Origin: Pseudomonadota bacterium
GTDB lineage: Bacteria; Pseudomonadota; Alphaproteobacteria; Caulobacterales; Caulobacteraceae
Direction: 5' to 3'
NCBI GenBank assembly: GCA_023432855.1
Contig: JAEZEZ010000090.1
Coordinates: forward strand, 1 to 64,000
Length of the DNA: 64,000 nt
Shown here: positions 1-8,351 of the stretch, piece by piece
Layout of the letters: the number at the start of each line of letters is the position of its first letter
How positions within the stretch are numbered: the first letter of the stretch is position 1
Position numbers and translations under genes: made by a program
Notes under the pieces: generated by a model
What the model saw: only the letters and a program-made list of their open reading frames with translations
Databases searched by the model: none
What the model was told of the DNA's origin: nothing

Positions 1-219
1 GGGCGGCCTCGCCCGCCGCACGACCTTCGAGGTCCGCGCCAGGTTCACCGCCGCCAGCAGGGGCTCGCGCTCCGCCGCCCAGCCCATCCGGTGGGCCTTG
101 TTGAGAAGCGCCGAGCGGGTCGCCCCGATGCGCCTCGCCGTCTCCGCCGCGCTCAGTCCCTCGGTCATGTAGTGCCGGCGCGCGGCCGCGACCGCCTCTT
201 CCGTCCAGGTGAAGGCCAT
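1..219 (-). CDS. GcrA-like cell-cycle regulator family protein (partial, 3' end outside window)
   Basis: The reading frame stays open from an ATG at 219 to the left edge, giving 73 residues with no stop. The N-terminus starts MAFTWTEEAVAAAR, followed by GLSAAETARRIG and then RSALLNKAHRMGW. This is the layout of the GcrA N-terminal DNA-binding region (WTEE..., GLSA..IA..LG, RNAVIGK.HRLGL). GcrA binds DNA and sigma-70 holoenzyme at methylated promoters in Caulobacter. Several consensus positions differ (NAVIGK becomes SALLNK), so this is more likely a paralogue than the master regulator. It is divergent from the regulator at 345. The C-terminal half cannot be seen. Confidence 0.8.
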   Translation of the reverse strand, partial: MAFTWTEEAVAAARRHYMTEGLSAAETARRIGATRSALLNKAHRMGWAAEREPLLAAVNLARTSKVVRRARPP

Positions 220-344
220 AATCAACTCGCAATGTGCTAGAACCGGCCCTCTTTGGCCGAGACAGCTAATGGTTCGCTGGTCCGCGACGCCGTTCAAGCA
301 AGTTTTGTCGTTGACGCGACAGATTCGGTGGGGGATGGTGCGGC

Positions 345-935
345 ATGAGCATCGCCCACCGCATCGCCGAGGCCCGGCGCCTGAGGGGCTGGTCGCAGCA
401 GCGCCTGGCCCGGGCCATCGGGACCGCCCAGACCACCGTCTCCTCCTGGGAGCGCGGCCGCACCGAGCCCGGGCGCGAGGACGTGCGCCGCATCGCGGAC
501 GCCCTCGACGCCCCGCTGGCCCAGCTGGAGCTGGGGCCGTCGGACCGCGCCGACCGCGCCGCCACGCCCCTGGTCGGCTACGTCAGCGCCGGCGCCCGCG
601 CCCACTTCTTCGCCGACGGCCAGGGCCCCTTCGACGAGGTCCCCGCCCCCGAAGGCGCCTCGGACCGCACCGTCGCCGTCGAGATCCGCGGCGAGAGCCT
701 GGGCAGCTTCTTCAACGAGTGGCTGGTCTATTACGACGACGTCCGCGCGCCGGTGACGCTGGACCTGATCGGCCGCCTCTGCGTCGTCGGCCTGGCCGAC
801 GGCCGGGTGCTGATCAAGAAGCTGAAGGCCAGCCAGACGCCCGGCCTCTACCACCTGCTCAGCCAGACCGAGGAGCCGATCCTCGACGTCGAGGTGGTCT
901 GGGCCGCGCGCGTGCGCAGCATGACGCCGCGCTGA
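345..935 (+). CDS. XRE-family regulator with LexA/S24-like C-terminal domain
   Basis: This is a 196-residue protein. Residues 5-58 form a Cro/CI-type helix-turn-helix (RGWSQQRLARAIGTAQTTVS, then WERGR). Residues about 75-190 resemble the S24 peptidase/LexA dimerisation fold: GESL places a Ser at 118, and LIKKL places Lys at 158/159, about 40 residues later, as in the LexA Ser-Lys dyad. Whether it self-cleaves is not shown. No phage genes surround it, so it looks like a chromosomal regulator. It could control itself and the divergent GcrA-like gene. Its targets cannot be read from the sequence. Confidence 0.85.
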   Translation: MSIAHRIAEARRLRGWSQQRLARAIGTAQTTVSSWERGRTEPGREDVRRIADALDAPLAQLELGPSDRADRAATPLVGYVSAGARAHFFADGQGPFDEVPAPEGASDRTVAVEIRGESLGSFFNEWLVYYDDVRAPVTLDLIGRLCVVGLADGRVLIKKLKASQTPGLYHLLSQTEEPILDVEVVWAARVRSMTPR

Positions 936-1002
936 GTTTCACCTTTGAGATCGCGACCTTGCGTCCAGACGCTGCTACTGTCGCAAATGCTTCGTGGGGG
1001 AA

Positions 1003-1028
1003 GGAACCGTAGAGCTTTCGGCGCGCTT
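1003..1028 (+). promoter_or_regulatory. EcfG-type promoter for the TonB receptor operon
   Basis: GGAAC (1003-1007), a 17-bp spacer, then GCTT (1025-1028). This matches the alphaproteobacterial EcfG/SigT pattern GGAAC-N16/17-NNTT. The expected start near 1035 leaves about 23 nt before the ATG at 1058 and supports that start over the ATG at 1043. Confidence 0.55.
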
Positions 1029-1057
1029 AGCTCGCACAGGGGATGAGGCGACCAGCG

Positions 1058-2998
1058 ATGAACGAGACGAGGGGGCGGCGTTCCCGCCTTTCGCTTTGGC
1101 CTGACGGCGCGCGATCGCGCCTGACCGTACTGTGCGCGGGCGCCTGCGCCTGGGCGCTCGCAGGGGCCGCCGGGGCGACCACCGCCGTCGAGGGCGACGA
1201 CCTGTCCCGCCTGTCCCTGGAAGAGCTCGCCCAGGTCCAGATCACTTCCGTCTCGCGCCAGCCCGAATCCGTCGCCGCCGCCGCCGCCGCCGTCTTCGTC
1301 ATCAGCGCCGAGGACATCCGCCGCTCGGCCGCCACCAATGTCCCCGAGGTCCTGCGGCTCGCCCCCAACCTGCAGGTCCAGCGCATCGACGCGGTCTCCT
1401 GGGCGATCACCGCCCGCGGGTTCAACTCGCGCGAAACGTCCAACAAGCTGCTGGTCATGATCGACGGGCGCAGCATCTACACCCCGCTCTACTCCGGGGT
1501 CGCCTGGGACACCCACCACGTGCCGCTGGGCGAGATCGAGCGCATCGAGGTGATCAGCGGCACGGGCGGCACGCTTTACGGCGCCAACGCCGTCAACGGC
1601 GTCATCAACATCATCACCAAGAGCGCCGCCGCCAGCCAGGGCGTGCACACCGCCGCCATCATCGGCGACGACGAGCGCATCGCCACCGCCCGCTTCGGGG
1701 TCAGCCTCGGCGACACGGCCGCGGCGCGTTTCTACGTCTCCGCCTTCGACCGCGACCACATGTACACCGAGACCGGCGGGCGCCTTGGCGACGAATCCGA
1801 CGGCGTGCAGGCGGGTTTTCGCACCGACTGGGGAAGCGACCGCGACCGCTTCACCGTCCAGGGCGACGCCTATTATCGCGAGTCCCCCAACCGTGACGCC
1901 AACCAGACCGGCGACCTGAAGGGCTTCAACCTCGTCGGCCGCTGGACCCGCGCCTTCGCCGACGGCTCCAGCCTGATGGTCCAGGGCTACTATGACCACA
2001 ACGACCGCAACGAGTTCGGCCTGAACTCCAGCGAGGCCACCTGGGACCTGGCGTTCCAGCACGACCTCGCCCGCCGGGGCCGGCACAACTTGATCTGGGG
2101 CGGCGGCTACCGCCTCGTCGACTCGACCTACGAATCCGCCCCCTGGACGGGCGCGGGGCTGTCGCCGATGCAGCGGAACGTCAGCCTGACCAACGTCTTC
2201 GTCCGCGACCGCATCACCCTCACCGACCGCATCGAACTGACCCCGGGGATCAAGCTGGAGGACAGCAGCCTGTCCGGGCTTGAGGTCCTGCCCAGCGTGA
2301 GGATCGGTTGGCAGGCGGCGGACAACGCCTTCCTCTGGGCCCGCGCCGCCCGCGCCGTACGCACGCCCTCGCGGATCGACCGGGACCTGACGGCAGCCGG
2401 CTTCCTCGGCCCGTCCTTCATGGATGCCGAGGAGCTGATCGCCTACGAGGTGGGCTACCGCGGACGCCCGACGGCGAACACCTCCCTGACGGTGACCGCC
2501 TTCTTCAACGACTACGACGACCTGCGCACCGTCGACACGGACCCCGTCACGATCTTCCCCATCCGGTTCGCCAACTCCGCGCGCGGCGAGACCTACGGCG
2601 TGGAGGTCTGGGGGACCTGGGACGTCACCGACCGCTGGCGCCTGAGCGGCGGGTTCGCCACGCTCGAAAAGGATCTCGAGCCCAAGCCCGGCAGCCGCGA
2701 CATCACCGGCATCGCCTCCGGCGGCGACGATCCCGACTGGCACGGCCAGATCCGTTCTCGGCTGGACATCACCGACCGCATCGAGCTGGACGTCGGCGTG
2801 CGCGCGGTCGACGACCTCGCCACCGTCGACGGTTACGTCGAGGCGGACGCCCGCCTCGGCTGGCGGGTCACCGACGACCTGGAAGTCTCGATCGCCGGGA
2901 GCAACCTCCTGCACGACAGGCACATCGAGTCCGACGACGCCGGCCGACGCCGCCAGATCGGCCGAAGCATCTTCCTGCGGCTGCGATGGAGTTCGTAG
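1058..2998 (+). CDS. TonB-dependent outer-membrane receptor
   Basis: This 646-residue protein has an N-terminal signal-like segment (LTVLCAGACAWALAGAAGA). A plug domain follows (LSLEELAQVQITSVSRQ, VPEVLRLAPNLQVQ, ARGFNSRETSNKLLVMIDGR, GTGGTLYGANAVNGVINIIT), then a long beta-barrel ending in ...SIFLRLRWSS with a terminal aromatic residue. Such receptors import large or scarce nutrients with energy from TonB-ExbB-ExbD, and a tonB system lies at 9.1-11.2 kb. The ligand cannot be told. The start at 1058 is preferred because an ATG at 1043 would sit on its own GGGG box and leave almost no leader. It heads an operon with the YfiR-like protein and the sensor kinase. Confidence 0.9.
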   Translation: MNETRGRRSRLSLWPDGARSRLTVLCAGACAWALAGAAGATTAVEGDDLSRLSLEELAQVQITSVSRQPESVAAAAAAVFVISAEDIRRSAATNVPEVLRLAPNLQVQRIDAVSWAITARGFNSRETSNKLLVMIDGRSIYTPLYSGVAWDTHHVPLGEIERIEVISGTGGTLYGANAVNGVINIITKSAAASQGVHTAAIIGDDERIATARFGVSLGDTAAARFYVSAFDRDHMYTETGGRLGDESDGVQAGFRTDWGSDRDRFTVQGDAYYRESPNRDANQTGDLKGFNLVGRWTRAFADGSSLMVQGYYDHNDRNEFGLNSSEATWDLAFQHDLARRGRHNLIWGGGYRLVDSTYESAPWTGAGLSPMQRNVSLTNVFVRDRITLTDRIELTPGIKLEDSSLSGLEVLPSVRIGWQAADNAFLWARAARAVRTPSRIDRDLTAAGFLGPSFMDAEELIAYEVGYRGRPTANTSLTVTAFFNDYDDLRTVDTDPVTIFPIRFANSARGETYGVEVWGTWDVTDRWRLSGGFATLEKDLEPKPGSRDITGIASGGDDPDWHGQIRSRLDITDRIELDVGVRAVDDLATVDGYVEADARLGWRVTDDLEVSIAGSNLLHDRHIESDDAGRRRQIGRSIFLRLRWSS

Positions 2999-3035
2999 GC
3001 GCGTGAAAGGGGGGCGAACGAGAGCTGGAAGGGTG

Positions 3036-3572
3036 ATGCGGACGCTTCTCGCGGCCGCCTGCGCCCTCATGCTCGCCCCCGGCCCGGCCGCGGCCCAGAA
3101 GTCGCTCGAGTACGCGGTGAAGGCCAACTACCTGGTGAAGTTCGCCGCCTTCGTGGAATGGCCCCCCTCCGCCTTCGCCGCCGCCGCCTCGCCGGTCATT
3201 GTCTGCGTGGTCGGCCGCGACCCTTTCGGCGCGGTCATAGACCGCGCTGCGGCGGCCCACAGCGTCGGCGGCCGCTCGGTCGCCGTGCGCCGGCTCGACC
3301 GCGTCGACGCCCGCTCGGGCTGCCACATCGCATACCTCGGCGACCCGACCGCCCAGACCACGGCCCAGACCCTGCAGGCGCTCGCCGCCGCCCCCGTCCT
3401 GACCGTCACCGACAGCGACCATTCGCGCCAGCGCGGCATGGTGCACTTCGCCCTCGCCGACAGCCGCGTGCGCTTCCACATGGACGCCGAAGCGGCCCAG
3501 CGTGCTCGCCTGTCCATCAGCTCCCGCCTCCTCAGCCTCGCGCTGTCGGTCAAGGGAGGTCGCCGCTCATGA
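3036..3572 (+). CDS. YfiR-family periplasmic protein
   Basis: This is a 178-residue secreted protein. Its signal peptide (MRTLLAAACALMLAPGPAAAQ) is followed by EYAVKANYLVKFAAFVEWP, the N-terminal hallmark of the YfiR/DUF4154 family, then IVCVVGRDPFG and ISSRLLSLA. In Pseudomonas, YfiR is a periplasmic repressor of the membrane diguanylate cyclase YfiN. A GTG at 3003 would extend the frame, but the signal peptide begins at 3036. Its stop overlaps the next gene in ATGA. The partner here is a CHASE8 histidine kinase, so YfiR probably gates that kinase. Confidence 0.88.
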   Translation: MRTLLAAACALMLAPGPAAAQKSLEYAVKANYLVKFAAFVEWPPSAFAAAASPVIVCVVGRDPFGAVIDRAAAAHSVGGRSVAVRRLDRVDARSGCHIAYLGDPTAQTTAQTLQALAAAPVLTVTDSDHSRQRGMVHFALADSRVRFHMDAEAAQRARLSISSRLLSLALSVKGGRRS

Positions 3573-5371
3573 GCGTGACTCCCTGGCTGCCCAACGCGCG
3601 GCGCCCGCTGTTCCCAATGATCGCGCTGGGCAGCGTCGTGGTGCTGCTGGTCGCAGGCGTGCTGATGGCCGCCTTCAACGAACGCCTCTACGCCGAACAG
3701 AAGACGCGCGAGGCCCAGGTCCAGGCCGCCATCCTGGGCGACACGGTGCGCGCGGCCCTGGCCTTCGACGACGACGCCGCCGCCCAGGAGGTGGTCAACG
3801 CCATGGCCGCCAACCCCGAGGTCGGCGCCGTGGGCGTCTACGATGAAAGCGGCCGGCTGGCTGCACGGCTGGTGCGCCCCGGCGAAACCCTGCCCGAGCG
3901 CCCGACGTCCACCGGCCCCGCCTTCGTCGACGGCCGGCTCGTGCTGAGCGCCCCCGTGGGCGATGTCGGCGGCGTCTCGGTCGGCTCCGTGCACCTGCGC
4001 CTTGTCGTCGAACCCTTGTGGCGCCGCCTCGGCCGCTACGCCGGCGTCGCCCTGCTGATCAGCATGGCGGCGATCGTGCTGGCGGTGCTGGGCGTCGCCC
4101 AGGGCGCCCTCACGCGCGCCAACGCCGAGTTGCGCCGGCGCGCCGAGGAGCTCTCCGAAGCCAACCAGCAGCTTCAGGAACAGATGGAGGAGCGCGCCAG
4201 GGCCGAGGAGGCCCTGCGTCAGAGCCAGAAGCTCGAGGCCATGGGCCGGCTGACCGGCGGCGTCGCCCACGACTTCAACAACCTGCTGATGGTCGCCTCC
4301 AGCGGGCTCGACCTGCTCGACCGGACCGAGGATCCCGTGCGCCGCCAGAAGCTCAAGGCCGGCATCCGCCAGGCCATGGACCGGGGCGGCGCGCTCACCC
4401 GTCAGCTGCTGGCCTTCTCGCGGCGCTCGGCGCTCAAGCCCCAGGTCGTCGACCTCGGCGCGCGCTTCGCCGGCATGCGGCTGCTCCTCGACCGCTCCCT
4501 GCGCGAGGACATTGAGATCGAGCTGCGGGTACCCGACGGGCTGTGGCCGGTCGAGATCGACGTCAACGAGTTCGAGCTCGCCGTGCTGAACGCGGCGGTC
4601 AACGCGCGCGACGCCATGCCCGACGGCGGGCGGATCACCGTCTCGGCCGTGAACGTCCCCGCCGGATCGGGCGGCATGCTGGAGGGCGACCACGTCCGGG
4701 TCGACATCGCCGACACCGGCGCGGGCATCAGCCCCGAGGTCGCCGCGCGCGTGTTCGAACCCTTCTTCACCACCAAGGAGGTGGGCAAGGGCACGGGCCT
4801 GGGCCTCAGCCAGGTCTACGGCTTCGCCCGCTCGTCCGGCGGCGACGTGGCGATCACCGGCGCCCCGGGCGAGGGCGCGGTGCTGAGCCTCGCCCTGCCA
4901 CGCTCGCGCAAGGCGGTGGAGGCGGAGACGCCGGCCAGGGCCGAGCGCAAGGCGGGCCGTGGGCGCGGCCGCATCCTGATGGTGGAGGACGACAACGAGG
5001 TGGCGGCCATGGTGGGCGACATGCTGGTCGAGCTGGGCTACCGCTTCGAGCGGGCGGCGAGCGCCGCCGAGGCGCTGGAGATGCTCGGCGCCGATGCGGC
5101 TTTCGACCTCGTCTTCTCGGACATGGTGATGCCGGGGATGATGGACGGCCGCGCGCTCGCCCGCGAGATCCGCAGGCGCCGCCCCGGCCTGCCGGTGCTG
5201 CTGACCACCGGGTTCTCCGAAGCGGCGGCCCAGGCCACGGCCGAAGGCCTCAGGCTGCTGCCCAAACCCTACCGCATCGACAGCCTGGGCGCCGCCATCC
5301 GCGCCGCGCGCGCCGAGGCCGCGCCCCGCAAGCCGACGCGTACGGCCGCGCCGCCCGAAAACCGGGTCTGA
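3569..5371 (+). CDS. CHASE8-type hybrid sensor histidine kinase
   Basis: This is a 600-residue inner-membrane kinase. TM1 is at about 14-36. A periplasmic CHASE8-like domain at about 45-140 contains ILGDTVRAALAFDD and VGVYDESGRLAAR. TM2 is at about 157-178, followed by a coiled coil at 180-220. The HisKA phosphoacceptor is His234 in GGVAHDFNN. The ATPase domain has NAAVNARDAM and GKGTGLGLSQVYGF. The C-terminal receiver has VEDDNE, the acceptor Asp in FSDMVMPG, and LPKPYR. CHASE8 is the YfiN-type domain sensed by YfiR, and the yfiR-like gene lies directly upstream with a 4-nt overlap. The output partner is unknown. Confidence 0.9.
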   Translation: MSVTPWLPNARRPLFPMIALGSVVVLLVAGVLMAAFNERLYAEQKTREAQVQAAILGDTVRAALAFDDDAAAQEVVNAMAANPEVGAVGVYDESGRLAARLVRPGETLPERPTSTGPAFVDGRLVLSAPVGDVGGVSVGSVHLRLVVEPLWRRLGRYAGVALLISMAAIVLAVLGVAQGALTRANAELRRRAEELSEANQQLQEQMEERARAEEALRQSQKLEAMGRLTGGVAHDFNNLLMVASSGLDLLDRTEDPVRRQKLKAGIRQAMDRGGALTRQLLAFSRRSALKPQVVDLGARFAGMRLLLDRSLREDIEIELRVPDGLWPVEIDVNEFELAVLNAAVNARDAMPDGGRITVSAVNVPAGSGGMLEGDHVRVDIADTGAGISPEVAARVFEPFFTTKEVGKGTGLGLSQVYGFARSSGGDVAITGAPGEGAVLSLALPRSRKAVEAETPARAERKAGRGRGRILMVEDDNEVAAMVGDMLVELGYRFERAASAAEALEMLGADAAFDLVFSDMVMPGMMDGRALAREIRRRRPGLPVLLTTGFSEAAAQATAEGLRLLPKPYRIDSLGAAIRAARAEAAPRKPTRTAAPPENRV

Positions 5372-5387
5372 GGAATTCTAAGGGCGG

Positions 5388-5573
5388 CTAGACCGCCAGC
5401 GCGGCGACCGTCAGCGCCACGATGCCCACGCTCATGGCCAGCACGCTGACCGCACGCGGAATGTGAAAGCCCTCGCTGCGCAGGATGGGCGGGGCGCTGG
5501 TGACGCCGCGCACGTAGCACTTCTCTTCGGGCGGCAGGTAGGCCTCGCCGGAATCGAGCAGTTGGGTGGCCAT
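5388..5573 (-). CDS. Small single-pass membrane protein (hypothetical)
   Basis: This 61-residue protein has a hydrophilic N-terminus (MATQLLDSGEAYLPPEEKCY) and a C-terminal membrane helix (AVSVLAMSVGIVALTVAALAV). The ATG at 5573 has a strong AGGAGG site about 7 nt upstream, so the longer frame reaching back to 5834 is not used. It converges on the kinase gene. I do not recognise a family. A weak EcfG-like promoter lies upstream, which would fit a stress role. Confidence 0.65.
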   Translation of the reverse strand: MATQLLDSGEAYLPPEEKCYVRGVTSAPPILRSEGFHIPRAVSVLAMSVGIVALTVAALAV

Positions 5574-5640
5574 TTGACAGCCTCCTGGATCGAAACGCGC
5601 CACCACAGGCTCGCGCCCATCGCAGCCGTCCCGCCCAAAA

Positions 5641-5666
5641 AACTCCCGAACACCGTTCTGCGTTCC
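5641..5666 (-). promoter_or_regulatory. Possible EcfG-type promoter (weak -10)
   Basis: On the minus strand GGAAC (5666-5662) is followed by 17 bp and AGTT (5644-5641). The -10 element deviates from CGTT/GGTT, and the leader to the ATG at 5573 would be about 60 nt. Confidence 0.3.
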
Positions 5667-5727
5667 GTGGGGGCCGTCCCCCTCCCTTCCCGTCAGCCGT
5701 GGGGAATGGCGATCATTCTTCTCCGCC

Positions 5728-5780
5728 GTCATTCCGGGCGGAGGCTGCGCAGCAGCCGCAGACCCGGAACCCAGCAGCGC
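5728..5780. repeat. Intergenic palindromic repeat-like element
   Basis: The gene-free stretch 5574-5838 contains GTCATTCCGGGCGGAGG... followed by GACCCGGAACCC, with a perfect GGCTGC-gca-GCAGCC hairpin at 5743-5757. The GTCAT-CCGG ... CCGGG-ACC layout is typical of short dispersed repeats in alphaproteobacterial genomes. I see only one clear copy here, so repeat status is inferred. Confidence 0.4.
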
Positions 5781-5838
5781 AGACCTCAACGCTGCGAAAA
5801 GGCAGGGCCCCGGATCAGCTCCGGAAGGACGCATGGAC

Positions 5839-6042
5839 CTACCCCCGCGCCCCCTTCGGCGCGCCCGATCCCGGGACGCCTTCGTGGCCCTCGGTGGCGG
5901 GGTTGCCGTAGCCGGGTTCGGGGCCGGCGGGGTGCCAGGAGCCCTCGCGCCAGCGGTCGCGCTCCGCGGAGGGGATGGGCTCGGGATCGTAGGTCGAGCC
6001 GCCGAGCCGGCGGCGCTCCTCGCGGCGGGTCTGGTCGGTCAT
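5839..6042 (-). CDS. Small hydrophilic protein (hypothetical, stress-type composition)
   Basis: This 67-residue protein is rich in Arg, Gly, Pro and Glu (MTDQTRREERRRLGGSTYDP..., ending GAPKGARG). It has no membrane segment and is likely disordered. An AGAGGAG site precedes the ATG at 6042. A near-match to the EcfG promoter, GGACC-N16-CGTT at 6092-6068, ends 26 nt before the ATG, a spacing like that of better EcfG sites in this window. No family recognised. Confidence 0.6.
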   Translation of the reverse strand: MTDQTRREERRRLGGSTYDPEPIPSAERDRWREGSWHPAGPEPGYGNPATEGHEGVPGSGAPKGARG

Positions 6043-6128
6043 GGCAGGGTCTCCTCTTCCCGAGGAGAACGCGCCCGCGCGCGAAGGGGTCCGCCCCCCG
6101 GCTCGAAGACCGAGGGGCGGAGCCGGCT

Positions 6129-6566
6129 CTACCGGCGGCGGTTGTCGCCGTCGCGGCGTTCCATCCGCACCTGGCGCTCCAGGCGGTCGGCGCGGTGCTC
6201 GAGCTCGCGCTGCTCAGCGCGGGTCAGCCGGCCGCCGCTGTGGCGATACTGGCGGTCGACCATGCGCAGGGCGCGCAGCTGCTGGTTCAGCCTGTCGGCC
6301 TCGCGGTAGCTGATTCGGCCGTTGCGCTGGCCCCGCGCGATGGCGGCGCTGATGCGCTCGTAGCGGGCCCGCAGGTCCGCGCCGTAGACCTGGCCATGGC
6401 GGCCGTCGATCCGGTCGTCGCTGCGGTCGTAGCCGCGGCCGTCGCGGTCGTCGCCGCGTTCGTAGCGGTCGTCGCGGTCGCGCCGGCCGCCGTGGTCGTC
6501 CTGGGCCATGGCCGGAGCCGCGGCCAGGGCGGAAACGGCCATCAGGGCGGTGATGAGGGTCTTCAT
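6129..6566 (-). CDS. Secreted Arg/Asp-rich hypothetical protein
   Basis: This 145-residue protein has a clear signal peptide (MKTLITALMAVSALAAAPAMA) and then a very charged stretch rich in R, D, G, H and Y (about 22-60). The C-terminal half is helical and includes RISAAIARGQRNGRISYREA and RLTRAEQRELEHRADRLER. AGGAGG lies upstream of the ATG at 6566. It resembles small periplasmic proteins common in Caulobacterales and sphingomonads. Function unknown. Confidence 0.75.
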   Translation of the reverse strand: MKTLITALMAVSALAAAPAMAQDDHGGRRDRDDRYERGDDRDGRGYDRSDDRIDGRHGQVYGADLRARYERISAAIARGQRNGRISYREADRLNQQLRALRMVDRQYRHSGGRLTRAEQRELEHRADRLERQVRMERRDGDNRRR

Positions 6567-6697
6567 GTCGTGCTCCAACCTCCTAAGTCGCCGGCCGGTT
6601 CGGCGGCGACATGCGCAGTAGGCGCGCGTCAGGCTGAGCCGTTTCTGACACCGCCGTTGTCTGGCGTTCATCTTCGCCGTGGGCCCCGAGCCTCGCC

Positions 6698-7225
6698 TCA
6701 GTCGGTGAGGTTGTAGGTCACCGCCTCGTTCTCGATCTTGATGGCGTAGTAGGGCTCCAGCGTGCCGGTGCAGGTCTCGCCCGACATCATGGTGCGGTTG
6801 TAGGGTCCCGGGTACCAGACGCACAGATTGTGCGCTCCTTCCCAGCGGCTGTTGGTCTCGTCCTTCTTGGTGGCGAAGACGTAGACGTGGCGGTTGGCCG
6901 TCCTTCGCTCGGCGCAGGCGCCCGGTTCGATGACCGTCCAGCCCTCGTAGAACCAGCGCTGGCTCCCCCGCTCCTGTTCGCGCTGGTAGGACCAGGCGAC
7001 GGCGGCGCGGTAGCGCGACTTGTTGCACACCTCGATCTCGAAGGTGGGCGGAGGCGGCGGCGCGGCCCGCACGACGGGCGGCGGCGTCGGGGCCGGCGTG
7101 GGCGCAGGGGCGGGTGCGGGACGCGCGCCCTGCTGGTTGGTCTGCTTGTTCTGCGCCGAGGCCGGCGCGGCGGCCGCGGCCAGGGCGAACATGGCGACGA
7201 CCGTCGCCCCGCGTATCCGGAACAT
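6698..7225 (-). CDS. DUF1036-family secreted protein
   Basis: This 175-residue protein has a signal peptide (MFRIRGATVVAMFALAAAAAP...), then a Pro/Ala-rich linker (about 35-62). The C-terminal domain contains EIEVCNKSRYRAAVAW, WFYEGWTVIEPGACAE and YVFATKKDE, the pattern of DUF1036, with conserved Cys residues that may form disulfides. The start at 7225 has a GGGAGGGGA site, and the upstream in-frame ATG would only add residues before the signal peptide. It is divergent from the pirin gene. Molecular role unknown. Confidence 0.85.
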   Translation of the reverse strand: MFRIRGATVVAMFALAAAAAPASAQNKQTNQQGARPAPAPAPTPAPTPPPVVRAAPPPPPTFEIEVCNKSRYRAAVAWSYQREQERGSQRWFYEGWTVIEPGACAERRTANRHVYVFATKKDETNSRWEGAHNLCVWYPGPYNRTMMSGETCTGTLEPYYAIKIENEAVTYNLTD

Positions 7226-7335
7226 CTCCCCTCCCCCGGGAAACCCAAAGGTTTTCTGCCATATGGCGAAGGCTCGCGCCAAGCCCGCGACGGATCGCCT
7301 TCCGCCGCGGCGCGCGCGCGCCTATCTGCCCTGCC

Positions 7336-8199
7336 ATGAGCCAGCGCATCCTCAGGGCGGCCCGCCCCGCCTATCGCGACGACATCGGCGACCTGACCAC
7401 CCGCCGCCCGCTGCCGGGGCCGGGGCTGGACCAGATCGACCCCTTCCTGTTCCTGAACCACCACGGCCCCCAGACCTATCCGCCGGGCAACCGGGGCCTG
7501 CCCTTCGGGCCGCACCCGCATCGCGGCTTCGAGACCGTGACCTTCATCCTCGAGGGCGAGCTGGCCCACCTGGACAGCGGCGGCCACGAAAGCGTCATCC
7601 GGGCCGGCGGCGTGCAGTGGATGACCGCCGGCTCGGGCCTGGTGCACGCCGAGATCTCGCCCGAAGGCTTCCGCCGCCGCGGCGGGCCGCTGGAGATTCT
7701 CCAGCTGTGGGTGAACCTGCCGTCGCGGCTGAAGATGACGGCGCCGCGCTACGTCGGGCTGCAGCGCGACGACATCCCGGTCATCGAGGCGGACGGGGGC
7801 CGCGCACGGGTCAACCTGATCTCCGGCGACTGGAACGGCCGCGAGGGGCCGTACCGGTCTCTGACCGGCGTGTTCATGACCACGCTCGAGCTGGAGGCCG
7901 GCGCGCGGCTGGAGTTCGGCGGGCTCGGCGGTCGGGGGATCTTCCTTTACGTCGTCCGCGGGTCGGTCCGGGCGGGAGGGGGCGAGATCGCGGCCTTCCA
8001 CCTGGCCGAGTCCGGCGACGAGGGCGACGTGCTGACCATCGAGGCGGCGCAGGACAGCGTGGTGCTGTTCGGCCATGGCGAGCCGACGCGCGAGCCTGTG
8101 GTCGCCCACGGGCCGTTCGTGATGAACACCCACGACGAGATCCGCCAGGCCATCACCGATTATCAGGCGGGACGGTTCGGGGACGTGCGGGTCTCCTGA
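7336..8199 (+). CDS. Pirin-family cupin protein
   Basis: This is a 287-residue two-cupin protein. The metal-binding pirin signature is present (FGPHPHRGFETVTFILEGEL, then MTAGSGLVHAE), supplying three His and a Glu. The C-terminal cupin covers about 170-270. Bacterial pirins are iron proteins with quercetinase or regulatory roles, and which one applies here cannot be read. It stands alone, divergent from the DUF1036 gene. Confidence 0.92.
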   Translation: MSQRILRAARPAYRDDIGDLTTRRPLPGPGLDQIDPFLFLNHHGPQTYPPGNRGLPFGPHPHRGFETVTFILEGELAHLDSGGHESVIRAGGVQWMTAGSGLVHAEISPEGFRRRGGPLEILQLWVNLPSRLKMTAPRYVGLQRDDIPVIEADGGRARVNLISGDWNGREGPYRSLTGVFMTTLELEAGARLEFGGLGGRGIFLYVVRGSVRAGGGEIAAFHLAESGDEGDVLTIEAAQDSVVLFGHGEPTREPVVAHGPFVMNTHDEIRQAITDYQAGRFGDVRVS

Positions 8200-8266
8200 A
8201 CCGTGACGGGAAATTAATCAGGAAATACAGGGCGCCGCACTCGACGGGACCGGCGCGAAAGCGCAT

Positions 8267-8282
8267 TGTCGGATATCCGACA
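8267..8282. promoter_or_regulatory. 16-bp perfect palindrome (candidate operator)
   Basis: TGTCGGATATCCGACA is its own reverse complement. It lies in the intergenic region 8200-8351, about 70 bp before the ATG of the 64-residue gene. The half-sites TCGGAT/ATCCGA also occur as an inverted pair with a 10-bp spacer at 20273-20294. Binding protein unknown. Confidence 0.5.
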
Positions 8283-8351
8283 TTAACCCCAACGCCTCGG
8301 ACATGAACCAGCGGGGCGCAACATGGCCCGCGCTATGCGGCCAGGAGCGGC

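Noticed and set aside
345..935. XRE/S24-like regulator as a sign of a prophage
   Set aside because: No integrase, structural or lysis genes around it, no tRNA-linked attachment repeat, and composition matches the neighbours.
848..3127. Very long open frame opposite the TonB receptor, and similar long antisense frames opposite other genes (for example 13906-15015 and 30961-31479)
   Set aside because: These are shadows of high-GC coding DNA. Their translations are low-complexity and show no domain, and the opposite strand encodes clear protein families.
5755..5790. GGAAC at 5765 as an EcfG promoter
   Set aside because: It lies inside the palindromic repeat, and no NNTT -10 box occurs at 16-17 bp.
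8205..8290. TTAA-containing stretch as a CtrA binding site
   Set aside because: The TTAA elements are not spaced as TTAA-N7-TTAA.
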